Shown here one piece after another: positions 1 to 7,394 of a stretch of DNA of 12,006 nt; position 1 is the first letter of the stretch; every line of letters begins with the position of its first letter. The notes beneath the pieces were generated by a model. The model was not told the origin of the DNA. It was given only the letters and a program-made list of their open reading frames with translations, and searched no databases. Both the position numbers and the translations under genes were made by a program. The stretch is from Spirochaetota bacterium (lineage in GTDB: Bacteria; Spirochaetota; B62-G9; DRHN01), in assembly GCA_023136305.1 (NCBI GenBank), contig JAGLSF010000035.1, positions 1-12,006 on the forward strand, written 5' to 3'.

Positions 1-51
1 ACATCATCGAACCTTCAGTGGCCCCATGTCATGCGGGCATAAAAGTTTAAA

Positions 52-1437
52 TTACCTTTTCAGGGTCAAAAGCTCCTGGAGCATCTGATCCGACGTGGTA
101 ATACTTCTCGAGTTCGCCTGGAACCCTCTCTGTGTAACAATCATATCGGTGAACTGTTCGGCCAGATCTACATTGCTCATCTCCAGAGTACCCGATGTAA
201 TCTTTCCCCTGCCTCCGGTTTCGGCCGATCCCACATTGGCAAGCCCCGAGTTGTTGGTTTCCCTGAAGTTGTTGTCGCCCTCGGCTATCAATCCCTGGGG
301 GTTGGTAAAGCTTGCCATGGCAATCTGTCCGATCGGTGCCTTCTTGCCGTTGGTGAACACACCGGTGATGACCCCTGCATTATCGATAGTAAATGACTGC
401 AGATAGCCGAGCCCGTACCCGTCCTGCTCAAAGGCCCTTGTTGTTGACGGCGATGCAAACTGGGAAATACCGTTATAGTCACCGGCTTCACCAAAGTTGA
501 GATTAATGGTCTGTGCAATTCCATCCTCGGGAAAGTTCACACTTAGGCGCGCACTGAGAATTCCCTCATTCACGATATCCACCGGTGCACCGGGTGTAAG
601 CGGGCTATCCTCCACCGATACCGGCGCACCCGAGTTGTCGAATCTCATAACAAGCGTATTTGTGTTGTTCACGTTGTCGCCGGTAACGTCGAAGCTCATC
701 GTTGCCTCTTCTGCTCCCTCAACCACCGCATTCACGAGCCAGGTGTTCTCCTCACCCTGCACCCGCGTGAAGTCGAGGTTAAGCGCGTGAATATTGCCGA
801 GGCTGTCAAAGATATCGATATTTGTCGATACCGTTGACTTCAGAACCTCCTCTTCAGTGGCCTCCCGACCAATCGGCAGCCGCGGAGTTTCGGAGTCCAG
901 ATTGCTCTTGAACCCGACAAACTCCGTTGCCTTCGCCGGGTCCTTTGCCCCGACGGGAATTATGATGTCCTCAAGTTCTGCCGTCGTATTGATGATATAT
1001 TCTGTGCCGGTCTGGACAGCCATCCAGCCCTGTACCCGCAAACCGTTGGCCGGATTGATGAGTGTGCCGTTCTTGTCGACACCAAAACCACCAGCGCGAG
1101 TATAGAAGGTTTCTTCGCCCCTTTTCAAAATAAAGAAACCATCTCCCTGAATTGCCATGTCCGTATTCAGTCCGGTTGCCTGCAGGCTTCCCTGGGTGAA
1201 TATCTTGTCAATACTCGCAACGTTCATTCCAAGGCCCACCTGCTTCGGGTTCACACCGCCTTTTTGAGCCGTCGGTGCCGCGGCACCCGAAATTGTCTGG
1301 GACAGAATATCCTGAAAGGAGACTCTGCTCTTTTTGAAACCATAGGTATTTATATTTGAAATATTGTGGCCCAGCACATCCATTCTGATCTGATGGTTTC
1401 TCAGACCAGATACACCCGAGTACAGCGATCTCATCAT
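52..1437 (-). CDS. flgE: FlgE, flagellar hook protein, lacking the crosslinking cysteine
   Basis: FlgE polymerises into the hook, the flexible joint between rod and filament. The 461-residue protein has the N-terminal rod/hook motif SLYSGVSGLRNHQIRMDVLG (4-23), NISNINTYGFKKSR (25-38), the GDGFF segment (98-102), a central variable D1/D2 region, and the C-terminal motif SNVDLAEQFTDMIVTQRGFQ followed by ANSR. Spirochete hooks are stiffened by an autocatalytic lysinoalanine bond between a Lys and a Cys of neighbouring subunits (Lys165 and Cys178 in Treponema denticola, from memory). Here residues 165 and 179 are Lys and Asn, but 178 is Ser (codon AGC at 906-904), and the whole protein has no Cys. 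The ATG at 1437 has AGGAG nine bases upstream; Met2 is the alternative. Confidence 0.98.
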   Translation of the reverse strand: MMRSLYSGVSGLRNHQIRMDVLGHNISNINTYGFKKSRVSFQDILSQTISGAAAPTAQKGGVNPKQVGLGMNVASIDKIFTQGSLQATGLNTDMAIQGDGFFILKRGEETFYTRAGGFGVDKNGTLINPANGLRVQGWMAVQTGTEYIINTTAELEDIIIPVGAKDPAKATEFVGFKSNLDSETPRLPIGREATEEEVLKSTVSTNIDIFDSLGNIHALNLDFTRVQGEENTWLVNAVVEGAEEATMSFDVTGDNVNNTNTLVMRFDNSGAPVSVEDSPLTPGAPVDIVNEGILSARLSVNFPEDGIAQTINLNFGEAGDYNGISQFASPSTTRAFEQDGYGLGYLQSFTIDNAGVITGVFTNGKKAPIGQIAMASFTNPQGLIAEGDNNFRETNNSGLANVGSAETGGRGKITSGTLEMSNVDLAEQFTDMIVTQRGFQANSRSITTSDQMLQELLTLKR

Positions 1438-1467
1438 GGGAACACACTCCTCACTTTCACGTTAGAA

Positions 1468-1484
1468 AAAATTTTTCGGTATCC
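1468..1484 (-). promoter_or_regulatory. Motif shared with the flgB leader, 30 bases before flgE
   Basis: On the minus strand this reads GGATACCGAAAAATTTT, inside the 106-base flgD-flgE gap. It matches the element before flgB apart from a TA insertion and one A in the A-run, and has the same 30-base distance to the ATG. The gap has no clear hairpin terminator, so an internal promoter or leader element giving extra hook protein is possible but unproven. Confidence 0.45.
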
Positions 1485-1543
1485 GGCTGATCAGGACTCC
1501 CCTACTCCCGAACAGCGTGATCCGTGTTCCCCCTCCCTATTTT

Positions 1544-1996
1544 CTACTCAGCAATAGATACCTTTGTAACATCATCGACACTGTAGGTGAGCCCGTTGAA
1601 CGAGATGCTCGGTGATCCCTGCCCAAAGCTCACCTCCGATACGATACCGGCTTCCACCTGGCCTGTCGTCCAGTCGAGTACCTCCACATACTTTCCAAGA
1701 AGCGAGTATGAAAGATTGATCTTGTTGTTTATAATGAGGTTTGACAGGGTCGTGTTCATCTGAGTCATTTGCTCGAGTGACGAGAACTGTGCCATCTGCG
1801 AGATGAACTCCTTGTCGTCCAGCGGGCTCGTCGGGTCCTGATTCTTGAGCTGTATGACGAGCAGTTTCAGGAAATCGTCCTTGCCGAGTGTGTTTTCGAC
1901 AGAACGGCCGTTCTTCTGCAGCGACTTGTTGAAGGTTTCAACCTCTATCTGTGTCCGAATCATATCAGGTTCACTCATGGTCAGCGGTATATCCAT
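1544..1996 (-). CDS. flgD: FlgD, hook capping/scaffold protein (short form)
   Basis: FlgD caps the growing hook and lets FlgE subunits polymerise beneath it, then is replaced by HAP1. The 150-residue protein has the conserved N-terminal block LGKDDFLKLLVIQLKNQDP (37-55), PLDDKEFISQMAQFSSLEQM (58-77), then a helix to about 92. The rest (about 97-148, from LLGKYVEVLD to the C-terminus) looks like the small beta-barrel part of FlgD. Enteric FlgD is about 230 residues and has an inserted immunoglobulin-like domain, for which there is no room here. Spirochete FlgD proteins are generally of this short type. The ATG at 1996 has AAGGAG six bases upstream. A 106-base gap follows before flgE. Confidence 0.95.
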   Translation of the reverse strand: MDIPLTMSEPDMIRTQIEVETFNKSLQKNGRSVENTLGKDDFLKLLVIQLKNQDPTSPLDDKEFISQMAQFSSLEQMTQMNTTLSNLIINNKINLSYSLLGKYVEVLDWTTGQVEAGIVSEVSFGQGSPSISFNGLTYSVDDVTKVSIAE

Positions 1997-2013
1997 TGAA
2001 TACTCCTTTTATA

Positions 2014-3312
2014 CTACACCGTAATATTCACGCGGGTCGACATCCAGGGAAGCTGCGCCGCCACTAGGTCGGCCGCAAGTTCATCCTCCACAAGGGGGGG
2101 CTCTCCCTGATTACCGCTACCCGTGCTCCCCCTGGCAGTTCCTGAGGCTGTTTCACCGTCGCCATTTTCACCTTTCACACCCACTTCAAAGGAGCCGAGA
2201 CCGAAGCCGTGCTCCAGCAGGCCCTCTTCGAGTATGTTGAGTCTGCTCAGTATGAGATCCTTCACCGCCTGATTGTCGACAACAATACTCGCTGCGACCT
2301 CACCCCTGTCGAGCTGAATCCGAAGCTTGAGGCTCCCGAGATGTTCAGGCTGTAGCAACAGCTTTGCCTCACCGCCACCCTTTCTCATGAGCAGTGTGAA
2401 TTGGCGTACAATTTCGTCAAAATTCCCATCGGCATTTTGTATATTTTGATAATGAGATTTTACGGAGGCGACTTTAATCGACCCCTCATACTTGGACAAC
2501 ACTGTTTCGGGGAGCCTTTCACCTCCTGCCCTCACCTTTCCGGCAAAAGACTCACGAGGCCCGTTCTTCAGATTCACGGCTGTCTCATACTTGTCCGCAG
2601 ATATCCGTTCATCGGAAGATTGGGACATGTTTCGCAAGGACTTCATCTTCAGTGACCGAAGGTCTGCTCCGGTTTTTTTCACGGGCTGAAGCGTTTTCTT
2701 TTCAGCAGTGAGCACTGCCGAAGGCTTTATCTCACTGTCAGAATGTGCCTTCACAGCAACCTTAAATGCCGCCAATTTGACAAGTTTTTTCTGAAGGGCT
2801 GCTCGATGTAGGTTTTGTACGGCAGCTGTGTCCAACTTCTGCTTTTCCATCTTTTCATCATTGACTGTTAAGGCAGAGCTGATCTCGGCATTGGATTTCA
2901 GGTTGAAGACCTTGTGCCGGGCAGTCATTTCTGCAAGCTTATCGGCGAGCCCTGTCAGGCGTACCGAGGCCGGGATTTCCCTATTCGGTCCGCCCGCTTT
3001 TTGACCCACGTCTCCCTTTGCCAAAAGCTTTTTCGAAGCTTCCCTCTCTGCCTGCATAGTATGCGCCTCTTCAGCAGTATCACGAGGTGCTGCTGTTTTT
3101 TTTGAGGAACGGGCCTGCTCAGCTTCACGGTCATGGGCGGGTTTCTCAAGGGTTTTGGTGCCCGTCCCTTTTTCTTCATGACCGGTCACCTGGGCAAGCA
3201 CAGCAGTAAAATTATCTCGAAACTCATTGCCCTCATTCCGGCGAGCAGGCCCCCTCCCACCTGTATCGTGTGCAGGGAGGGTGCCGCTGGTCTTCAGCAT
3301 ATCAGTGATCAT
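2014..3312 (-). CDS. fliK: FliK-like hook-length control protein (FlbC of Borrelia nomenclature)
   Basis: FliK measures hook length while being exported and then switches the export apparatus from hook to filament substrates. The 432-residue protein has a long, low-complexity, basic N-terminal two thirds rich in Lys, Ala, Glu and Ser, as expected for a disordered ruler. A conserved C-terminal Flg_hook domain spans about residues 300-380. Its signature is LLLQPEHLGSLKLRIQL (318-334), then GEVAASIVVDNQAVKDLI and LNILEEGLLEHGF. A Gly/Ser/Glu-rich tail follows. The ATG at 3312 has only a weak ribosome site, and Met5 is no better. The 98-base gap upstream of it is one of the few long gaps in the block and holds the tandem repeat. 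The stop lies 17 bases before flgD. Confidence 0.93.
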   Translation of the reverse strand: MITDMLKTSGTLPAHDTGGRGPARRNEGNEFRDNFTAVLAQVTGHEEKGTGTKTLEKPAHDREAEQARSSKKTAAPRDTAEEAHTMQAEREASKKLLAKGDVGQKAGGPNREIPASVRLTGLADKLAEMTARHKVFNLKSNAEISSALTVNDEKMEKQKLDTAAVQNLHRAALQKKLVKLAAFKVAVKAHSDSEIKPSAVLTAEKKTLQPVKKTGADLRSLKMKSLRNMSQSSDERISADKYETAVNLKNGPRESFAGKVRAGGERLPETVLSKYEGSIKVASVKSHYQNIQNADGNFDEIVRQFTLLMRKGGGEAKLLLQPEHLGSLKLRIQLDRGEVAASIVVDNQAVKDLILSRLNILEEGLLEHGFGLGSFEVGVKGENGDGETASGTARGSTGSGNQGEPPLVEDELAADLVAAQLPWMSTRVNITV

Positions 3313-3370
3313 AACGCTTCGAAATCCGCCCTTTCACGGAATTACAGTTCTTAAAAAACCCTCGGATCTA

Positions 3371-3432
3371 AGAATTTTACAATTCTTCGAAATCTACGCT
3401 TCAAAGAATTTTACAATTCCTCGAAATCTACG
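3371..3432. repeat. Tandem direct repeat of 34-base period across the flbB stop codon
   Basis: Two copies of a 28-base unit lie at 3371-3398 and 3405-3432 with one mismatch (T at 3386, C at 3420). The period is 34 bases. The second copy contains the real end of flbB (VDFEEL and its TAA). The first copy repeats the same codons and stop just downstream of the gene, but out of frame because 34 is not a multiple of three. Each copy also holds a short inverted repeat, AGAATT-TTAC-AATTCT or nearly so, giving two weak AT-rich hairpins in the flbB-fliK spacer. The likely origin is a local slippage duplication. Confidence 0.9.
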
Positions 3433-4046
3433 ACCTTTGTCATCTTCCTCTGAACGGAAGCGGCCCTCTCTGCATCCATGAGGCTGAGGTAGTAGGGTAC
3501 AATCGATTGAGTGCCCGTCTCTTCAGCATTCAGGTCCATTTCCCTCAGAATATCGACGATGAGCAGATCCTCAAGTTTCTGGAGGCGCTCTACCGCCTTC
3601 TTAGGAGGCATGCTCACAAAATACTCTGCCTGCTTCCTTACGTTATCCTTATAATTATCGTATTGCCTCCGTGCTTCACTTAGAACTTTTTCCTGCTCCT
3701 CCAGCCTTTTCGCCTCTTCACTAAGCTTCGCCTCCTGTTCACTCAACAACAGCCCCCGGTCATCGAGCTCCTGCCCGCGCCTGTCCAGGTTCTTCTCTAC
3801 ATCCTGCAGCCTCTGCTCCTTCTTTTCGATATACGCTCGCTCGAGAAGAAACTCATCATCTTCCAGCGGCTGCTCCCCGCGCTTCATGAATGCCGGCAGG
3901 TACTGCGAAAGCGGGCCGGTCACCCTCTTGTAATCGAGTAAATCCAGCCTGTCAAACCAGAAGATACCGCCCAAGATGAGCACGATGATCAACAGAATCA
4001 GGAAGAGAATTTTAAGCAGGTTTGAAATAGCCGATGCAACGCTCAC
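3411..4046 (-). CDS. flbB: FlbB, spirochete periplasmic flagellar collar protein
   Basis: This 211-residue protein has one N-terminal membrane helix (about 9-30, LLKILFLILLIIVLILGGIF), a Glu/Arg/Lys/Leu-rich coiled coil (about 64-140), and a C-terminal helical domain (about 141-205, with KKAVERLQKLEDLLIVDILR) resembling the MgtE N-terminal/MotE-type fold. The layout and place between fliJ and fliK match FlbB of spirochetes. In Borrelia FlbB is a base component of the periplasmic collar that surrounds the motor and helps orient periplasmic flagella. The start is GTG at 4046, directly after the transglycosylase TAA, with GGAGG eight bases upstream. Its last codons and stop lie in a 34-base tandem duplication (separate entry). 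A role as a MotE-like stator chaperone is less likely, but the two families look related. Confidence 0.9.
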   Translation of the reverse strand: MSVASAISNLLKILFLILLIIVLILGGIFWFDRLDLLDYKRVTGPLSQYLPAFMKRGEQPLEDDEFLLERAYIEKKEQRLQDVEKNLDRRGQELDDRGLLLSEQEAKLSEEAKRLEEQEKVLSEARRQYDNYKDNVRKQAEYFVSMPPKKAVERLQKLEDLLIVDILREMDLNAEETGTQSIVPYYLSLMDAERAASVQRKMTKVVDFEEL

Positions 4047-4643
4047 TTAAAATCCCTCCTCGTCTGTGGTTTTGGAAAAGCTCTCATAGTAATACAGCAC
4101 CGAATCAACGAAGTTTCTCGTTTCCTGGAAGTTCGGAATATTGTCCTGCACCCTATTGGGTCCCGCGTTGTACGCGGCCAATGCCTTGTTCAGATTACCG
4201 CCATAACGGCCTAACAGGTCAACCAGATACTGCGTTCCGCCGAATAGGTTCTCTTCCGGATCGAAGGGATTGTCCACACCGAGCAGGTCGGCAGTTCCGG
4301 GCATGAGCTGCATAAGACCCATGGCCCCTTTGTGTGAGACAGCCTCTGCATTGAAATTGGACTCCTGCTTGATGACTGCCCTGATGAGTGCCGAGGGGAT
4401 GCGGTACTGCTCTGCTGCAGCTTCAATAATTTCATCGTATGAGGAGTCGGCCTTTGCCGGTTCGCCACTTTTCATGGAATCATCAACAGGTTTGGGCTGA
4501 ACAGCTCCCTGCTGGCTCTCAGCAATCTTTTCCTGCAGGGTCTCATGAAAGCGGTATGGCTGACTGACGCTGAATCTCCTCTTTATGGAGTCGATACGGC
4601 GCAGAATACTCTCTATGTTCTGGTACACGTTTTCTACCGCCAT
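4047..4643 (-). CDS. Soluble lytic transglycosylase, probably flagellum-associated
   Basis: This protein of about 198 residues has a C-terminal SLT (goose-lysozyme-like) domain that cleaves the glycan strands of peptidoglycan. Visible motifs are IKQESNFN with the likely catalytic Glu94, AMGLMQLMPGTA (107-118) and AYNAGP (157-162). The first 65 residues hold a charged helix (VENVYQNIESILRRIDSIKR) and a linker. No hydrophobic signal peptide, lipobox or membrane helix is visible. Either GTG at 4646 or ATG at 4643 could start it. The ATG is preferred because GGAGG is seven bases from it and only four from the GTG. It overlaps the fliJ stop as TGATG and ends directly against the flbB start. The operon position suggests that it opens the cell wall for the rod. 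The organism-level role is inferred; the enzyme family is secure. Confidence 0.93.
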   Translation of the reverse strand: MAVENVYQNIESILRRIDSIKRRFSVSQPYRFHETLQEKIAESQQGAVQPKPVDDSMKSGEPAKADSSYDEIIEAAAEQYRIPSALIRAVIKQESNFNAEAVSHKGAMGLMQLMPGTADLLGVDNPFDPEENLFGGTQYLVDLLGRYGGNLNKALAAYNAGPNRVQDNIPNFQETRNFVDSVLYYYESFSKTTDEEGF

Positions 4644-5119
4644 CACAGCTCCTCCAGTGGCGATGTTTCGATGGTGAGCGTTTCCCTGTTGCGGTTGATG
4701 TTCTGATTGATATCGTCGAGCTCACCCGCCTCTTCCCTGTTTAACTCATCATGATGTCGTTCCAGCTGTCGCTTTTTCAGATTCTCGATGACCTTGCGTG
4801 TTCTCTTCGCCTCGTGCAGAAGGCTGAGGATAGTGCTCACCTCCTCCTCCTTCTCCTTCCGAAGCATCTCGAGCCTTCGTATTTCATATTCGAGCCTCGA
4901 AATGTAATTGTCTACGGCGAGGACCTCCATCACCGTGAATGACCCCTCGCTAATTTGGTTTTGAGCCATAAACCGGTGCATCTTATCCCCCAGATCATTG
5001 ATATCGTTCTCTATTTTCAGAAGCTCAGCACGCCCCATGGCGAACTGTCTCTGCACCCCCTCCTCCTGCTTCCTCCGGATATTGAGAACATTCTCGAGTC
5101 TGAACGTGAACCTGCGCAC
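4643..5119 (-). CDS. fliJ: FliJ, flagellar export chaperone/ATPase stalk protein
   Basis: This 158-residue, highly charged protein is almost entirely helical and fits FliJ, the antiparallel coiled-coil that inserts into the FliI ring like the gamma subunit of ATP synthase and couples it to FlhA. The N-terminus FTFRLENVLNIRRKQEE (4-20) is the usual FliJ opening (FxFxLExVLxxR). Glu/Arg/Lys-rich heptads continue to about residue 125. A less regular tail, rich in Asn, Asp and Glu, follows. In Borrelia the gene at this place is called flbA. The start is GTG at 5119, overlapping the fliI stop by one base, with GAGG about ten bases upstream. Sequence conservation is low in this family, so position after fliI is strong supporting evidence. 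Confidence 0.92.
   Translation of the reverse strand: MRRFTFRLENVLNIRRKQEEGVQRQFAMGRAELLKIENDINDLGDKMHRFMAQNQISEGSFTVMEVLAVDNYISRLEYEIRRLEMLRKEKEEEVSTILSLLHEAKRTRKVIENLKKRQLERHHDELNREEAGELDDINQNINRNRETLTIETSPLEEL
4651..4655 (-). promoter_or_regulatory. Ribosome binding site deciding the transglycosylase start
   Basis: The minus strand reads GGAGG here, inside the last codons of fliJ. It is seven bases from the ATG at 4643 and four from the GTG at 4646, so the ATG is the better start. This also implies translational coupling with fliJ. Confidence 0.65.
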
Positions 5120-6447
5120 TACTGTTTGTCCTCATCCTCAAAGATCCCGCAGAGTGATGTAGTGATGTCCTCGAAGGGAAACCCCTCATCGATTCCCTGC
5201 ATCAGAAACTGGTTTACCTGATCTATCTTCTCAATCGCCCAGTCAACCTTCGGATCGGACCCCCTGACATATGCACCGATCTGAATGAGGTCCTCTGCAT
5301 CGTAGTAATAGGACAGAACCTGCTTCATCCGGTCGATCGCCTGGCGATGCTCCTCGGTGGTGATGTAGGGTGTCAGCCTCGATATACTCGCCAGTACATC
5401 GACTGCGGGGTACTGGTTTCTCTGTGCCAGCTTTCTCGAAAGTACGATATGGCCGTCGAGCACACCCCGAACAGCGTCAGAAATGGGCTCGTTGATGTCA
5501 TCTGCCTCTACCAGTACCGCAAAGATGCCGGTAATTGAGCCTCGCTCTGACATACCGCTCCGTTCGAGCAGCTGCGGCAGAATGGCAAACACACTGGGCG
5601 TGTACCCCTTTGTCGCGGGCGGTTCCCCAACCGCGAGTCCGATCTCTCTCTGGGCATGTGCAAACCGGGTAACCGAATCCATCAGAAACAGCACGTCCTT
5701 GCCCTGATCCCTGAAATACTCAGCAACAGCCATTGCCAGATAGGCGCCTCTGATACGCAGAATGGGTGCCTGGTCTGATGATGCAACAACCACCACCGAT
5801 CGCTTCAGCCCGTCGGGCCCGAGGTCCCGTTCGATGAACTCGCGTACTTCCCTGCCACGTTCACCGATGAGGGCAATGACGTTCACATCAGCGGCAGTAT
5901 GCTTTGCAATCATACCGAGCAGTGTACTCTTACCGATGCCGCTCCCGGAGAATATACCGATGCGCTGCCCTCTTCCAATGGTGAGAGGGCCATCTATGGA
6001 CTTGATACCGGTGGCGAGCACCTCAGTGATACGCTGCCGCCGCAACACATGGGGCGGGTTGTTGAATATGGGATACTGCCTGTCATAGACGACCGGTCCC
6101 TTTCCGTCGAGGGGTTTCCCAACGGGCCCTACGACCCTGCCGAGCAGTGCCTGTCCCACCTGGACCGAGAGAGGCTTCCCGGTCGCAACGACTGTCAGGC
6201 CAGACTTGATGCCGCTGTCATGCTCATAGGGAAACAGGAGCGCCGTACCGTTCTTGAACCCCACGACCTCCGCGGGGATCTCTTTCCCTCCATCGGGCAG
6301 CCGGATCTTGCACAATTCGCCCACACCGGCAAGAGGTCCCTTGCTCTCAACAAGCAGTCCGATGGATTTAGAAACGACACCCTCATAGGATATGGTGTCC
6401 AGTTCTTCGAGTGCTGTTCTGTATTTCTCCAGTATGTCAACGGGCAT
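5119..6447 (-). CDS. fliI: FliI, flagellar type III export ATPase
   Basis: FliI is the hexameric cytoplasmic ATPase that, with FliH and FliJ, promotes delivery of rod, hook and filament proteins to the export gate. The 442-residue protein has the Walker A motif GSGIGKST (168-175), the catalytic-glutamate loop GERGRE (195-200) and Walker B DVLFLMD (251-257) followed by SVTRFAHAQREIGLAVGEPP. These match the F1-beta/FliI family and its type III secretion branch. The N-terminal beta-barrel (about 20-95) and C-terminal helical domain (about 370-440) are both present. The ATG at 6447 has AAGGA seven bases upstream, next to the fliH stop. The TAG stop overlaps the GTG of fliJ by one base, as TAGTG. 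Confidence 0.98.
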   Translation of the reverse strand: MPVDILEKYRTALEELDTISYEGVVSKSIGLLVESKGPLAGVGELCKIRLPDGGKEIPAEVVGFKNGTALLFPYEHDSGIKSGLTVVATGKPLSVQVGQALLGRVVGPVGKPLDGKGPVVYDRQYPIFNNPPHVLRRQRITEVLATGIKSIDGPLTIGRGQRIGIFSGSGIGKSTLLGMIAKHTAADVNVIALIGERGREVREFIERDLGPDGLKRSVVVVASSDQAPILRIRGAYLAMAVAEYFRDQGKDVLFLMDSVTRFAHAQREIGLAVGEPPATKGYTPSVFAILPQLLERSGMSERGSITGIFAVLVEADDINEPISDAVRGVLDGHIVLSRKLAQRNQYPAVDVLASISRLTPYITTEEHRQAIDRMKQVLSYYYDAEDLIQIGAYVRGSDPKVDWAIEKIDQVNQFLMQGIDEGFPFEDITTSLCGIFEDEDKQ

Positions 6448-6451
6448 TGGA

Positions 6452-7372
6452 CTATCCTTGTATGGGAATCAGCTCCCGGATCCTCTCCTCTATGATATCC
6501 AGCTGCGTCTGTATGCGCGCGTCGATGTCTCCAAAGGAGGTTTCGATAATGCACCCTCCGGGCCCAACCCTGTTGTCCTCCTCAATGGTCACCTGTTTCA
6601 GGTTTTCGACTGCCCCAATGAACTGCTTCTTGTGCCTGGTTGTCAGATTCAGGTCCTGTGTGTTGACCTTGATGGTTATCTCCGTCTCCCCCTTTACCTT
6701 CTCGAGGGCCTGTTTCACATTCTCAATGACCACCTTCTTCTCTGACTCCGAGATCACCTTGACCACCTTGCGAGAAATGAGGAGCAAGAGGTCGACGATC
6801 TGTTTTTCAGTATTATTGAGTAATTCCTGCCGCTTATCGCTGGCAGCGTTCAGCATGGCGTGTAATCTCTCCACAAGCCGGGTGACCTCCTCCTGGCCCT
6901 CCTTGAAGCCCTCCTCTCTCCCTTCACCGTAGGCGTTTCTCTTTGCCTCTGCGAGTATCTCCTCAGCCTGTCGTTTGGCCTCCTCCGTTATCCGGTCGAC
7001 CTCGGCCCGTGCATCGTCGAGTATCTGCCCAGCCTCGACCTCTGCCTCCTCCTTGGCCTTGCGCACATCCACATTGCTCTTCTGCATGAGCTTGAAGGCT
7101 GTTTCTTCCGCTTCATTCTTTATCCGCTCAACCTCTGACTCCGCGTCCTCTTTTATTCGCTGCGCTTCGCCCAGAATGTGTTCACGCTCCTCCTCCACAG
7201 CAAGCGCGGGTTCGGCCCCTGCACCGATTTCAACCGGTTCGGCCTCCTCGATCTCTTCGACTTCCGGTACAGGTTCGAGTTCCTTCGGTTTCGACCTGAC
7301 CTGTGGAGGTGTGATGAGCACCTTGGATTTGAGTTCCGTTACTTCCTGCGCCTTGAATATCTTTCTTGCCAC
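6452..7372 (-). CDS. fliH: FliH, regulator/stator of the flagellar export ATPase
   Basis: FliH forms a dimer that binds FliI and tethers it to the C-ring, helping load export substrates. The protein is 306 residues, somewhat long for the family. It has a Pro/Glu-rich N-terminal region (22-60), a long Glu/Ala/Lys-rich helix suited to coiled coil (62-148), and a short GxxxG run, GREEGFKEG (151-159), which is a FliH hallmark. A C-terminal FliH domain runs from about 165 to 303 and includes GPGGCIIETSFGDIDARI, the segment that resembles the peripheral-stalk subunit of ATP synthase. The start is GTG at 7372, supported by GGAGG six bases upstream. The stop TAG is four bases before the fliI ATG. Confidence 0.95.
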   Translation of the reverse strand: MARKIFKAQEVTELKSKVLITPPQVRSKPKELEPVPEVEEIEEAEPVEIGAGAEPALAVEEEREHILGEAQRIKEDAESEVERIKNEAEETAFKLMQKSNVDVRKAKEEAEVEAGQILDDARAEVDRITEEAKRQAEEILAEAKRNAYGEGREEGFKEGQEEVTRLVERLHAMLNAASDKRQELLNNTEKQIVDLLLLISRKVVKVISESEKKVVIENVKQALEKVKGETEITIKVNTQDLNLTTRHKKQFIGAVENLKQVTIEEDNRVGPGGCIIETSFGDIDARIQTQLDIIEERIRELIPIQG

Positions 7373-7394
7373 GAGCTACCTCCAATTGAAGGTA

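Noticed and set aside
1..51. Start of the next gene (flbD expected), with ATG triplets at 7-5 and 4-2
   Set aside because: A tandem ATG and a weak GAAGG lie near the left edge, but only two codons would be visible, so the gene cannot be confirmed from this window.
1438..1543. Transcription terminator between flgD and flgE
   Set aside because: An A/T run is present (1466-1476), but no stable GC-rich stem precedes it on the minus strand; the best pairing found is about five bases.
3318..3360. Third, degenerate copy of the flbB-end repeat in the fliK leader
   Set aside because: Only a short TTCGAAATC match and a loose GAATT-ACA-TTCTT resemblance remain, too little to separate from chance in AT-rich sequence.
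5899..6495. Plus-strand open frame of 198 codons opposite fliI
   Set aside because: Antisense to the fliI Walker A region, no ribosome site of note and no family resemblance.
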